NCBI GenBank assembly: GCA_940337035.1 | Contig: CALNHX010002664.1 | Span: 62,001-126,000 of the forward strand | Direction: 5' to 3' | Length of the DNA stretch: 64,000 nucleotides | From: Agriotes lineatus | Taxonomy: Eukaryota; Arthropoda; Insecta; Coleoptera; Elateridae | Shown: piece by piece, positions 10,795 through 22,773 of the stretch | Layout of the letters: the number at the start of each line of letters is the position of its first letter | Numbering within the stretch: the stretch's first letter is position 1 | Made by a program: the position numbers and the translations under genes | Notes under the pieces: generated by a model | Seen by the model: the letters and a program-made list of their open reading frames with translations, nothing else | What the model was told of the DNA's origin: nothing | Databases searched by the model: none

Positions 10795-11480
10795 TAACCT
10801 TCATAAACCTTCACGCAAGCTAATGGGATTCAAAATGGGAGATAATGAAATCATAATCTTATGTTAAGCCGATGAAGCAGTATTAGTAACGGAGAACGAG
10901 AATAACCTTCAGAGGATGCTATACCTATTCAACAAGACGGCTAAAACATTCAATATAGTAATATCCGCTGACAAATCTAAATCTATGATAACCTCTAAAA
11001 CACCTCTCAGATGTAACTTAGTCGTCGATGACAGAATCATACACCAGGAAATGAATTTCAAATACCTCGGCATAGAACTATTCGGTTATGGAGATGTTGA
11101 AGCAGCAAGAATATCAGCATGACTAAACAACTCAATAAGGCGAAATAAACATATCGGCATTGAATCTAAGTCCAGGATTTACAAGATCTCAATTAGACCA
11201 ATAATGATGTACACAGCGGAGACCTGACCCGGAACATCTAAAACAAGACGATTATTGGACACAACTGAGATGAAGGTGCTTCTCAGAATTGTTGGAAAAA
11301 CACTGTTGGCTAGAGAAAGGAATGAAAACATTCATAGAACATGCAACATGAAGAATGTCAATGAGTGGATGTTAATAAAAAAAAGGAATGGAATGAAGTG
11401 TTGGGGGCCACAGAGGATGAGATGCCCATCACTACTGTGCGACAAAGCCGGGCTCGTAGGTACTGGCTGCTACCTACTAC
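10795..11480 (+). pseudogene. LINE reverse transcriptase, C-terminal part
   Basis: Family-like sequence runs from NGIQNGR-like residues through a broken catalytic box (the YADD site reads stop-ADE at about 10864-10876), then LQRMLYLFNKTAKTFN, KSKSMITS, FKYLGIELF (about 11058), then through other frames IYKISIRPIMMYTAE and TTEMKVLLRIVGKT, ending with CNMKNVNEW. This order fits the RT and connection region of RTE-like or related LINEs. Two internal stops and the lost tyrosine make it inactive. It is on the opposite strand from the endonuclease relic beside it. Confidence 0.65.
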
Positions 11481-12850
11481 AACGGCTAGGTAAAGGTTTA
11501 TCAGGTGAAATATGCAAGGAAATACTTTCACGGAATTACTATAAATTACTTTGTGTAAATACTCTTCCATCACTTATAATACGATTCTACACCAACATCG
11601 AGAGACAGAAAGCAATATTGTGCATCGACAAAAGTCACCAATAAAGCTGTTCGTTACAATTGAAGATAAATTGTAATCACAATGACTTACTTCAAATAGC
11701 CACATTGTTGAGGAAGATTTTGATAAGAGTTACAAGTTCAGCAAAATGCAGGGCAAAACTGTTAGAAGGATTATTTTTAATTTTAATGTTATCTTCTTGA
11801 CAACGTCGAATATATGTGTTTGCAGCAAGCTTTTCATGTATTAAATCCCAAAAATATCAAGGTTAGACATCCGTTTGCCTGTATACAGCAGTAGTTCTTT
11901 TGAACTCCATTAATTGTAACCGATTTTAAAGAAAATATTCATTTAAAAACGGCGCGTCGCGGCCCCCTGTCAGTATCGTGTCTCTCGCGGTCTAATCAGA
12001 TTATTGACAGTTTCCCACCACAACAAAAGTCGTTGACCTTGCGAAACACGATGTTGACTGACTGGAAAAATGGTGCTTGTGTCACAGTGTAGTATAATTC
12101 AACATTATGTTTGCAGCAAGCTTATTTTATGAAGTAATTTTTTATATTTCATGTCATTCCATGTAAGTAAACATATTATTCTCATAATAGGAAGTCTTAA
12201 TATTTTTTATCTACGACCACTAAGGTAAGTTGACCAAATAAGGCCCACTTAAGGAAAAGCAATTTTTTTGGTATTAGAAAATCGAGCGAAAAATTTAAGA
12301 ATAACTGAAAAAATACTGCTATATAAGAACATTCGATGGCAATTATTTCTGTTAAGCGAAAATAATTATTACTTTTTGTTTAATAAAATTTTAAAAAAAT
12401 GTCTTGCTGGGCCTTATTAAGAACATGGTATTCCTAACTAGGCCCATGCTGAACCCAAATAAGGCCACCCCCTTTTTATATCGGATCTTGAAGCTAATAA
12501 AATATTCTTTATTTGAAAATAATAATGGGAACAGAAAATACAAAGCCAACGATTCATAACATATCTTGGACCAAAAATTTACAATATGCTTCTCTCTTCG
12601 TTTAAAATTGTAAATAACTCTGGATTATATGCCACCAAGATGACGAAATTCTTAAGATCTAACAAAAGTGTCATATTAAAATTGCTTAGTTAATACTTAT
12701 TAATTACATATATTCACATTCATATTGGTTATGTGTATGTGTTCTGAGAACAAAATATTCGTAGATTACCTATAATTTAAATTATAACAAAAAAAACTAA
12801 TTTGGTGAGTAGTCAAATATTTTTCATTTGTAACTGTACTTAAGATATTA
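11481..12850. other. No gene recognised
   Basis: Unassigned AT-rich sequence. A short inverted pair (AATAAGGCCCA near 12237 and TGGGCCTTATT near 12409) and a related AATAAGGCC at about 12459 hint at a small non-autonomous DNA element. The motif TTTGCAGCAAGCTT occurs twice (about 11819 and 12110). Confidence 0.4.
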
Positions 12851-13004
12851 CAACACTTGCACACGCAAGTACTATGTACTTATGTGCAAGCTATTCCATT
12901 TTTAATTTATTATTATTTTGTTGTTATCAATAAAGATTACTTACTTACTTACTTACTTAATTACTTACTTACTTACTTACTTACTTAATTACTTACTTAC
13001 TTAC
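12851..13004 (+). repeat. LINE 3' end with (TTAC)n tail
   Basis: A hairpin (CTTGCACA...TGTGCAAG, about 12857-12890) and a terminal AATAAAG lead into about 70 bases of TTAC repeats (12937-13004). That is how several insect LINEs end. The repeat stops abruptly at the right retroelement copy. Confidence 0.55.
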
Positions 13005-13429
13005 TTACCTTGGTTATTGGAACCAATCCTCGATTGGCAACGTCAACAACGACGACCTCAGGACAACACTTTCGGACAACAGGTCATAGCAGTTAGCAGG
13101 CCATCCGAAGTCGGACATCAGGACCTAGCAGTTTACAGGTCAGCCGACGTTAACAGGACCAACAGAGTCCATTTGACGGAACAAACGTCAACGTAAAATG
13201 CAGGAAGTGCATATAATTGTTTATAAAGCATAAAATTAATTACACAGTTTAAATAATACTAACATAGTATTAAATTTTTATTTATAAGTTCAGGCAGAAC
13301 GTGGTAAGCTTGCCCAACCACCGCACATATTAGGTGTGCGTAATCTGTGTTTGTGCTTACGTTTCTGTGCGTAGGAACCCCTGTGTAGGTTTCCCCTTGG
13401 TTATGTCAACCAAGTAATCTTATCCTAAA
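13005..13429 (+). other. Retroelement leader, right copy
   Basis: Near-identical to 5493-5910. The LTR and first 260 bases of leader are missing, replaced by the LINE tail. Confidence 0.7.
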
Positions 13430-14205
13430 TAAAGAAATTAAAAGGTCAAGCATTAGAAGTAATTACAGGTTACCAGTATGATAACTGGAAAGAAAGAAAT
13501 ATTTTGATTGAGAATTTTGGCGACCAAAGGTCGGAATTTAATTCTTTTAATTGAATTAACTGAATTAAAACAGAATAAAGATTCTCCAATAGATTTTTTC
13601 AATAAAGTTAGAACCCATTTGGCTATTTATAATTCGAAAGTTTTTCTGAGTCGAGAATCACAAGACATTATCAATTATAAATTAAAGGCTAACAGAGATT
13701 TAGCACTCCGCACTTTTACAAGTGGACTAAATGAAAATTTGGAAAGCTTCGTAAGAAGTAGAAACCCAACGACATTAGAACAAGCCTTAAACATAGTAAA
13801 AGAAGAGATTGACATCAGGTATTCTCAAAATCAAAATAATAAACAATTTTAAAATACAAGTCAGAAATTTAATAAACCATATTTAACTTCCAATATTCAA
13901 ACACGAAACTCGTATGAACCTAAATTTAATAACCCGAATTATGCACCAAGACCGCAGAATTCAAATTTCATGCAAAGACCATTCCAACAATATCGAAATG
14001 TTAATAATCCCAGTAACCCTAGAATAACACAAAAGACAAGCTACAACGCATTTGCACCTAAATCAAATTTTATACCAGCAAATAAACCCGAACCAATGGA
14101 TTTCAGGACCATAAAAAGACCAGCCACCCAACAATTGAACGCTCGTAATAAATACCGAGCAAATTCTCAGAACATCACCAGAAATCCTAATCATCTAAAT
14201 TACCA
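13430..14205 (+). pseudogene. gag: gag, right copy
   Basis: It retains the segment deleted from the left copy: GQALEVITGYQYDNWKERN and FGDQRS upstream in one frame, then, after a frameshift near 13520, SPIDFFNKVRTHL, LALRTFTSGLNENLESF and RNPTTLEQALNIVKEEI. An in-frame stop (TAA at 13850) and truncation at about 14205 by the pogo-type insertion break it. The shared part matches the left copy closely, so the two diverged recently. Confidence 0.7.
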
Positions 14206-16429
14206 TCACGTAGCATTCTAGCAGACATTGAATCTAAGCAATTTATGGGATTAATGTAGTAATCAACTGTTATTTGAGGTCACGTCAAGAAGGAAAATGG
14301 TTTGTCATTTTTACATATGATGGCAGCACATGTCCACTTTTTAAAATTGCGCCATCTGGGGAAAAGATCCGTAAATTTTAAGGGGCAAAGTCCCGCATGC
14401 GGACTTTTGCCCCAATAGAGCTGTTATAGTATTATGAAATTTGTTAAATTTTTTCCGCAGTAACTTGTAATTAATCCCCGATGTAGGTAATTTTAATATG
14501 CCTTTTAATATAATTTTAGTACGTATCCTTCTATTTCACGTTTATATAAATAGTTTTTCAGAAACTATAAAAGAAAGACATCAAGTAAGCCAATGTCAAC
14601 GGGGGTATGTCGCAGAGAAAAGCAGCGGAATTGTTGGAAGTTGACGAATCTACATTGAAGAAAGGCTTTGGTGTTTCTCAATTAGGGCGGTTCAAATCAA
14701 CCTTCAATGAAACGCAAGAAAAAGAAGTGGTTGGCTATTGTAAAGACTTAGACTGTAGATTCTATGGCTTAACGTTTAAATCTTTGCGTCAGTTAGTTTA
14801 CCAGATGCAGTTAAGAATAACATTGTTAACAGATTTAATAAAGAAACTCAATTGGCCGGTATCGATTGGACTCGATCATTCTTACGGAGGCAGAACCTAT
14901 CCTTGAGAACACCACAGAAAACTAGTGTAGGCAGAATAATGGGATTTAATAAAGCTCAGGTTGGATTATTTTTTGACAATATAACTGATGTTATAACAAA
15001 ATATAACTTTCCTCCTAGCCGAGTTCATAACATGGACGAGAGTGGTATTGCAACAGTTCCAAATAGACTACCAAAAGTTATTTCTACAAAAGGGAAAAAG
15101 TCTGTAGGTAAAGCTGTGTCTGCTGAAAGAGGCCAGACGGTGGCTGCAGTGTGCTGTTTGAGCGCCGATGGGAATTATGTGCCGCCTGCAATAATCTTTC
15201 CCAGAAAACGTGAAAAACCTGAACTTATGCACGGTGCACCTCCAGGATCGGTGATGTTCTTAGCAGAGACAGGCTATATGAATTCAGTTTTATTCATCGA
15301 ATGGCTGAAACATTTCCGGCATCATGTCAGAAGTTCGCAGGACAACCCTATCCTGCTAATTGTCGACAATCACATCTCGCATATTTCCTTGGAGGCCATA
15401 ATGTTCTCTAGAGAAAATAGCATTCATCTTTTGAGTATTCCCCCCACTCAAACCATAAAATTCAACCTCTGGACCGTTGTTTCTTCAAGGCACTCAAAGA
15501 TTTTTACGCAGAAATCAGTGACCAATGGATGGTAAATAATCCTGGTCGTGTCATTGGGCAGTTTCAAGTTGCGAAATTATTTGGAACGGCTTACATGAGG
15601 TGCGCCACAATGGATAAAACCATACAGGCATTTAAAGTTTGTGGTATAGTACCTATTGATAGATTTATATTTACCGACGAAGACTTTCTTCCTGCTGAAG
15701 TGACTGACCAACTCTTGAAATCCTCAATTGAAACCCATCAAGTCGGCAGAAAAGAAAATATTGAAGAAATTCAGAATAAATTGGGAGAAACTGACAATGA
15801 ATCACTATCAGAGAGTTTACAAAATGAAACATCAAGAACATCCCAAAGTCCTCGTCCCTCCACACCAGAAAGTTGCTCCACTGCAACCTATCATCACTCA
15901 TGCGAAAGGAAAAAAGATACAGAAGAAATCACTTGCCTCGCCCAAAGCGTCTTCGAGTGTCGTGGATTCGGAAGCTATATGCCCAGGATGTGAAACATTA
16001 TATGAAGAGCCACCAACAGAAGATTGGTTACAATGTGACAGTTGTAAGACCTGGTGGCATGAAAATTGCTCTTGCTATGTAGGGGGAAGATTTTTATGCG
16101 ACCTGTGTTAAATTAATAATGACTTTGATGTTTATAAATTTACCTATATTTTGTTTAACTAAATGTATCTTTTCTTATCCGTTTATCTGTATTCTTTTCA
16201 TATAATATTAAAATTATGAGTTCACACAAAACGTTGCTTTATTGTTACATTGGAACTTTACCCCATGCTATGCGGATCTTTAATCTTGAAATGGGGCAAA
16301 GATGCGCATTTTCCAGTTTGACTTCGAAGATTTTAATAAAATATTTATAGTGTTTTCACAGAACCTCTGAATTTTAAAATAAGGTAGAGTATACACTACC
16401 TATATTAGAAAAAAAATAAGTAAATGGAA
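14206..16429 (+). mobile_element. pogo-like DNA transposon
   Basis: The gag sequence diverges from its other copy at about 14205, and retroelement sequence resumes at about 16430 just before integrase. Between them lies a transposase gene. Palindromic motifs near each end (GGGGCAAAGTCCCGCAT with GCGGACTTTTGCCCC at 14380-14413; TATGCGGATCTTT and TGGGGCAAAGATGCGCA at 16270-16309) look like terminal repeats or transposase binding sites. Exact ends and target duplication are not resolved. Confidence 0.6.
14607..16111 (+). pseudogene. pogo-like transposase with C-terminal PHD finger
   Basis: An N-terminal helix-turn-helix region (MSQRKAAELLEVDESTLKK) leads, after a frameshift near 14870, into the DDE_1 domain: GIDWTRSFLRR, TSVGRIMGFNKAQ, then HNMDESGI (first catalytic Asp, about 15030), PPAIIFPRKR, and LLIVDNHISH (second Asp, about 15355). 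A frameshift near 15440 precedes QPLDRCFFKALKDFY (third Asp). After a further frame change, 15976-16111 encodes a cysteine-rich end, CPGCETLYEEP, WLQCDSCKTWWHENC and FLCDLC, a PHD-type zinc finger. Three frameshifts make it a pseudogene, but all catalytic residues can be read. Confidence 0.8.
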
Positions 16430-17300
16430 TCAATGCCAGAGTTAAAAAAAATAAATTGTAATAAATGCGAACCTTTACCCCCAGTCACTCTACTCCTACC
16501 CAAAATAGACCATTTCACACCTTACTTATAGACATATTTCAAATAGGTAAACGAAGCTATTTAACTATAATAGACGCATTTTCAAAATTCGCTCAAGCTC
16601 ATTTTACTGAATCAAGAAACTTAACAGACGTCATCGAACAACTATTTCAATTCATGTGTACTTTTACTACACCAGATATTATCATTACCGACGGAGAATT
16701 TAATAAAAATATATATTTAAAGACTTCATAGCCTTGCACAAAATTCAATTACATGCTACAACTCCACATCATCACTAATCAAATTCATTGATTGAACGAT
16801 TACATTCAACGATAATTGAACACTGTCGACTACTAACGGATATACCAGAACATAAAAAAATGCAATATTGTATTTTAGCATATAAAATCACACGATGCAC
16901 TCAAACCTTAACCTGACCCCTTTTGAGATTGTATTTGGTCACACGGAAAGCCGAAACCAATTCGATATGGATTACAAAAAAACTTATTATCATGATTATT
17001 TGTGGCCATAAATCAAAAATGAAAAAAATGTACGTAGTTCTACAAACGAAACAGGTAGACACTAAAGAAAAACGAAACTCAAAATTAAACCCAGCTTGCA
17101 AAAATAAAACGTTTAATTTAGGAGAAAAAGTATTTGTTAAAACTAACTTTAGAAGTAAAAATTAACCAAAATTTATAGGACCATATACAATATCCCAAAT
17201 TCTCGAACACGATATATACGAGTTAACACCGCATAATGGATCGTCCAATATTAGACGCCATGCTAACGAATTATTACCCTTTTCAGGCTTACTACCCTCT
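16430..17300 (+). pseudogene. pol: Retroelement integrase
   Basis: The frame 16465-16731 encodes LLIDIFQIGKRSYLTIIDAF (first catalytic Asp) and DIIITDGEF (second Asp). Past a break at about 16710, another frame carries SLIERLHST with the catalytic Glu (about 16787). The C-terminal part, about 16923-17300, includes NLGEKVFVKTNF, typical of the gypsy integrase tail, and ends near env. Several frameshifts and stops. Protease, RT and RNase H are missing from this copy, removed with or after the pogo insertion. Confidence 0.7.
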
Positions 17301-17314
17301 TCATCGCCTGTACC

Positions 17315-18919
17315 TTGCTGACTCAATCACCGGTTATTCAGAGCGACATTATTATTAAAAATTTAGAAGATAATCCGGGACTATATCCCTTAAACTTAGG
17401 AAACGTAGTTCTTAAACAAAGCGAATGGACGCTTATTAGAAATATAGATTATACCCCTATACTTATTAGTTATGACGCAATTAAAACTAATTTAATGAAA
17501 GTAATACCGTTACTCGAAAATAAAAGTTACGTTATTGAATACAGAAAATTTAAAAGGATTGACGACGTTATCATCAATCATAACAATTTACTCATAATAT
17601 TAAAACAATATCTTGAAAAAGCAGATAAACTAATAAATCAATTATACACCGATGTCAAACATAAAATTAATAAGAGAGGACTTTTCGACGGACTAGGATC
17701 CGCCTTCAAATTTTTAACTGGCAACCTCGACGCCAACGATGGAGTCAGATACGAATCTATGATTACTAAATTACAAGAAAGCAATAAAATTCAAAATTAC
17801 ATTATATTAGAGCAAACTAAAATTTTAAACGATACCATTTGAGTAATCAATGATATAGCAAAGAGTCAAGAATTATTAGACAGATATATAAATAAAATAA
17901 TTTTACAAAATGAGGAATTAAGCAAAAATTTCGCTACATACTCCTTAAAAACAGTCTTGCTAGAAGCAATTCAATTTTTACAACTACTCATTAATACTTG
18001 TTTAGAACTGGAAAATGCATTAACTTTTGCCCAAAATCAACAAATGACATATGCACATTAATCGATAATGAAGATTTATTTAAAAATCTAAATGAAATTT
18101 CGATGTATCTCAATAGCATATCAGAACAAGCTTTAACTATTCCCTATCCTACAGATTTACAGTATTTACATTTATACGAGTCAATCATTATTACAAAAGT
18201 TTACCAAGTCAAAAACAGAATTACATTTGTATTCGAAATACCCCTTACTTCCAAAACCAACGATTATCGAATGATACAATTAATACCATTCCCGATTTTT
18301 ATCCAAAGCTATCAATTTCGTATGATTATACCTACATATAGCACTTTATTATTCAATGTTAAAAACTTTTAACTTTGGACACCTACTTCTGTAATCAAAA
18401 TATCCACTTCGAAATTTCCAACGACAAATTGTGACAAACACAACTTCTGTCATTTAATAAAAATAAAACATGTATTCCTTATTTATTTAATTTAACAGAA
18501 ATTAAAATATCGCAAATAAATCCTGCGACATGGTTAATATCTTCCCCATCTGAAGCAATATTGGGCGTCAAATGTAAAAATCAAAATTTTAGGAAAGGAA
18601 TATCTGGCACCAACCTCTTACACCTCAGTTCAGACTTTCTTGTTTCAATAAATCAAAAACGTATGTTATTTACCGCAAAAAGAACCTCAAATGAAATTGT
18701 TAATTTAAAAATATCAAACATTGACCGCTTAATAGTTCCTGAATCGAATCACATAAATGTTTCAAAGAACCCAGAAATTGGTTGAGGACAGAATCAAACT
18801 TAATAAATATGAAAATTTGTTAAACCGATAATCTAAGTGTGTCTGCAATTATATTTACGCTGCTTACTATTCTTATATTAATTGTTTTGTATTGTATTTA
18901 TATTATAATAGGAACACAA
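17315..18919 (+). pseudogene. env: Errantivirus envelope (F-like), broken
   Basis: The frame begins inside the env signal region. A basic cleavage-like site is followed by a hydrophobic glycine-rich segment (KRGLFDGLGSAF, about 17672-17707), the layout of the fusion peptide in insect errantivirus and baculovirus F-type proteins. A coiled-coil-like stretch follows. The frame stops at 17840, continues in the same and then another frame, and is broken again near 18370 and 18470. The last part carries a Cys/His-poor ectodomain and a clear membrane segment (about 18842-18910) with a very short tail. No intact product is possible. Confidence 0.7.
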
Positions 18920-19048
18920 TGAACGTTAAAGGATTTTGAACCAACTAACGTAAATGCGTAAGTTTAATCTTCTTTTATCTTTGTAAAGTTAAATAAAAGC
19001 ATATATGAATACCGTTATTGAAGGTTTTTATCGGCGGACGAGTTAGAT

Positions 19049-19335
19049 AGTAGCTAGTCAATAGCCCTTTGTGTAAACTGCACGCTTGCATCCTTGAATG
19101 CACGTGGCTTCCTGCTTTGCGCTTCTTTTAGTGATAATATTTATCTTGGCAGACTAGACATATTATATATACAAGTAGTTTGCATCTTTTAAGCTAAGTT
19201 CCAGTTAGTTCATATCGTAGTTAGATGTAAGATATTATCTGACGGCTAGCTGTGGGCTTCCAGTGTTATATTTTCATTGTAAAATAAGAAATAAAAGTTT
19301 TTAAAAAGTCGTTTCGGGGGCCTTTTAATAAAACT
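19049..19335 (+). repeat. Right LTR
   Basis: Counterpart of 4945-5230, beginning AGTAGCTAGTC and ending AATAAAACT. A purine-rich tract (GGCGGACGAG) lies just upstream at about 19033. Confidence 0.85.
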
Positions 19336-19415
19336 TGCTTATGGTTACGCAAACTATTGTATTGTTTTTAGTCTGGAGCTTGGATCTATTTGTGAATAGT
19401 CAAATATAGTGTGGT

Positions 19416-20438
19416 GTGAGAATGGAGGTTGGCAGTGATAGCTCGGATCAATCAGCATACGACACTGAAAAGGAAAAAAGTAGTTTCAGCAGCCGGAACC
19501 AGAAGCAAACAAAAATTGTTCAAAAATATCGCCTGGGCTGGGAACGTATTCCAGAGTTCAAAAATTGGCTAAAGCCATCTGCTGATAAGAAACTCAAACA
19601 ACAATTATGGAAACTTAGAAATTTAGTAATGAGCAAAGAATATTCGAAAAAGATATTAAAAAAGCCGAAATTTTTGTGACAAATTACTTATCCGAACACA
19701 ATTTGGCTTTTTTGGCAACGGATCATTTAACTAAAATTTTTAAGTAGCTTTTCCTGACTCGAAAATTGCCCAGGGAATGCGCTTGGGAAGAACAAAAGCT
19801 ACTAGCATTCTAAATAACGTAATAGCACCTGTTGTATCACAAAATCTTTATGATTACTTAAAAAAGAGAGAATTTAGTGTATTAGTTGATGAATCCACGG
19901 ATATTGGAACATTCAAATCTGCATGTGTCTGTGCCAGTTTTTTTTATGAAAATCTACAAAAATTGTTGTAAAAACTGTGTGCTTGCTAGAAGTTTTTGAA
20001 GATGCAAAATCTGCGAATGAAGGAGCCTCACAGGTAAAACCGTATGTGTTTCAAGTTACTTTGTTATGTAGAAATGTGTTATGTATTTTAGGTGCTCAAC
20101 TTTATGATATAATAATAATACGCGTGTTTGTATCGCATAATATACCACTAACCAATATAATTGGTTTCGCATCAGATGGATGCAATACCATGATGGGTGC
20201 ATACAATTCTGTAGCTTCCAGACTATCGGAAATTGTAAAATGCATATGTCACTCCTTGCATCTTTGTTCTAGCGATGCGTGTAAACAATTACCAAGACGG
20301 TGCGAAGATTTAGCGAGAGATATACACAATTTTTTTAAAATAAGTTGTAAACGCGTTGTTTCCTTTAAAGAATTTAAGCAATTTTGTGACGAACCACATA
20401 AAATTTTAGGCGGTGCCTCCGCTGCCGGCAACGTATAA
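19416..20438 (+). pseudogene. hAT-type transposase, N-terminal and central part
   Basis: The first frame (19416-19679) has a serine-rich start and a WERIPEFKNWLKPS segment as in hAT (DUF4371-type) proteins. After breaks, 19700-19971 encodes AQGMRLGRTKATSIL and VLVDESTDIGTFKSA, the latter a hAT hallmark around a catalytic Asp. The next block encodes GFASDGCNTMMGAYNSVASR, CICHSLHLC and LARDIHNFFK. A possible small intron lies between about 20034 and 20091 (CAG then GTAAAA, and TTTTAG). Four or more disruptions. The C-terminal dimerisation domain is absent here; a matching end lies at 34568-35344. Confidence 0.75.
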
Positions 20439-20569
20439 TGAAGATTGTGAAGCAACCATTTTTCTTCGAGTTAGTGCCTGCAAACAATATCTGTGTATAC
20501 TGGTATTAAAAGAACAACCACAACCATACATCTTCTAAAACTTATTTTACAACCCTTTCTCAACAAAGA

Positions 20570-21517
20570 CCCCAACTTCCAGAAAGTGTAAAAGATTGTG
20601 CAAGAGATTCGTTAAGAGGTTGTGCAAATAAAAAGATTGTGCTGGATAAAATAAGAGCAGAGACCGTCCGCAAGGTTACACTTAAAGATCTAACTAACAT
20701 CAGCAGGAGAATGTCAGAGAGACAAAACTTTCAAGAATATGTCAATATGCTCAAGAACAGATAAGGCTGCAGTGATATTCAATTATTAGCGGATGAAGAT
20801 AACGTCTTTAAAGGATTGTATTTTCAAGATGAAAGAATGAAAAAATGCATGGAGGCATTTCCGGAAATATTGTTTATCGATGGTACATACTGCTTTAGTT
20901 GACCTTAAAACAGCAACATATATTATAATGATAGAAGATGGCTGTGGTTTCAGTGGTGGTCGCAGTTTGTTTACTAGTTGATGAAGATGAACCTTCAATT
21001 AGTTTTTTTTTTACATTTAAAAATCGAAATTCTGTTTGGAAACAAGTACAAGTTATTATGTCCGATAAATACAAAACAGAACGAAAAATTTTTAAAACTC
21101 ATTTCCCCGATGCAAAATTATTGATATGCCTTTGTCATGTATTCTAAATATTCAATAGGGAAGTTCCATTTGAAAAAAATGGGTATATCCGTAGATGAAG
21201 TGAAAATCCGCAAAGAATATTTACAGAAACTTGCAAATGCCTTATCGGAAACAGATTACAACCAAGTTTACGATGAAATTGCAAGAAAGGTTTACTACTT
21301 AACTTTGCAAAATTTGTGTTTTGCAAATAAAACATATAATCGTTTGGAATGTGTAAATACTAAATTAAAAAGTGTAATAAACAGATACAATCAATTCGAA
21401 GACTTCACAAAACATTTATTTACTTACATTAACAGTGTTCGAATTCGAAATGACGTGAAGAACTCTCAGAGGCTAAATACGAAGTTAGCAAAACCATACG
21501 GCAAAAAACCCTGCTGA
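20570..21517 (+). pseudogene. MULE-type transposase relic
   Basis: Family-like pieces in shifting frames: FPEILFIDGTYCF near 20870 (first catalytic Asp), EDGCGFSGG, then FKTHFPDAKLLICLCHVF near 21105 (the position of the second catalytic residue region), followed by MGISVDEV and LANALSETDYNQVYDEI and RLECVNTKLKSVINRYN. This matches the order in animal MULE/ZSWIM-like transposases. Multiple stops and frameshifts. Confidence 0.6.
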
Positions 21518-21632
21518 CTATTCAATTCATCTGTCATGTGTCAAAAAGTGACCAATGGAAATCCAGAATTTGACGTTTCTTGACCAATCAAAAAAATATC
21601 AGCAGATATATCTTCCTAGATGTTATTCAAGT

Positions 21633-21860
21633 GACTATTCAACACTATAACATATAAGCCAATCACATTGCAGACATTTGCTTTTTTCAACCAATAACAG
21701 CAGTATATCACTGAATATTGGGCACCATGCAAAATATTCACAAAACAATGTACGTACTCAAAAAATAAATAGCCTTGTTGCGAAGTATCGTTTAGCAACA
21801 ATGTACTGTCCTTAGTGATATCGCTAGGTTACGTAACACTAAACCCCAACAAACTGTGGC
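21633..21860. repeat. 230-bp direct repeat, copy 1
   Basis: Begins GACTATTCAACACTATAAC and ends AACAAACTGTGGC. About 95% identical to 22475-22704. Non-coding. Confidence 0.85.
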
Positions 21861-22131
21861 TTTTTTTTTTAAATTTTAAATTGGCGTAATCTCTACGATA
21901 TTCGGCCAGCGCAAAGTGTGTTGACAGATGTATCTAAATATAGTCGGTAAAGGTACTGTTGTAATAACACCTTACTCTTTATCTATTTATATTTTTAAGT
22001 TAGTGTTTGCAAAAAAGTTTACTAGAAGTTGATATATTTCCATTTTATTAGAGTGTAGAAGGACGCGTATGTCAATAGGCAGTTGGATACCTATATCCAG
22101 TAATTCCTTAATTAATGTTTCTCTTGCAATT

Positions 22132-22474
22132 TTAAAATGCTGTGTTTTGGAAGTATTCCGCTGAATTTAATTGAGAATGAATAATTATATTAATTGTTGC
22201 AATATTTTTCAATAAAGTTAATCGTTATGTATTAATATTGTTAAATAGTCGTACCAAATACCACTCGAAGTGGATATATTTTTTTTAAATATTTTGCCAT
22301 TTCCATAGAAATTATTGCAAATTTCACTCAACAAAATCACATTTAAATGTCACTCGCATTCGGCTCGTGACATTTTTGATGTGATTTTGTATCGTGAAAT
22401 TTAAACGCAATAATTTACATGGAAACGACAAAATATTTGTCAAAAATATATCCACTGCTTGTGGTATTACCCTT
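22132..22474. repeat. Fold-back repeat, copy 1
   Basis: An imperfect long palindrome at 22257-22468, with ends AATACCACT and GTGGTATT and a centre near the two CTCG-rich sequences, preceded by about 125 bp of AT-rich sequence. The whole unit recurs at 31466-31815. RNA or single-stranded DNA from it would form a long hairpin, as in fold-back MITEs. It directly abuts the second 230-bp repeat. Confidence 0.75.
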
Positions 22475-22704
22475 GACTATTCAAGACTATAACATATAAG
22501 CCAATCACATTGCAGACATTTGTTTTTTTTTCAACCAATAACAGCAGTATATCACTGAATATTGGGCACCATGAAAAATATTCACAAAACAATGTACGTA
22601 CTCAAAAATAAATAGCCTTGTTGCGAAGTAACGCTTAGCAACGATGTTCTGTCCTTAGTGATATCGCTAGGTTACGTAACACTCAAACCAACAAACTGTG
22701 TGGC
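22475..22704. repeat. 230-bp direct repeat, copy 2
   Basis: Second copy of 21633-21860, same orientation, 842 bp away. The fold-back repeat lies between the two. Confidence 0.85.
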
Positions 22705-22773
22705 TTGTTTTAAAACCTCTACCAGAAAATGTAAAAAAATATATAGTGTCATTTAAAAAAATTGCATGTGACG

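Larger units (their letters stand above)
4945..19335 (+). mobile_element. Mosaic errantivirus-type LTR retrotransposon
   Basis: Matching LTRs of about 286 bp bound the block, beginning AGTAGC and ending AAACT. AGT...ACT termini fit gypsy/errantivirus elements. The interior is not a single copy. A left part runs leader, gag, protease, RT and RNase H (5231-8905). A right part runs leader, gag, then integrase and env (13005-18919). The right leader and gag repeat the left ones with a few percent divergence. Flanks of the two LTRs (ttacat and tgctta) do not match, so no target duplication supports one insertion event. Two tandem or nested copies with later deletion and invasion explain it best. 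All genes are broken. Confidence 0.75.

Noticed and set aside
18842..18919. Independent small membrane protein
   Set aside because: It is the membrane anchor at the end of the broken env gene.
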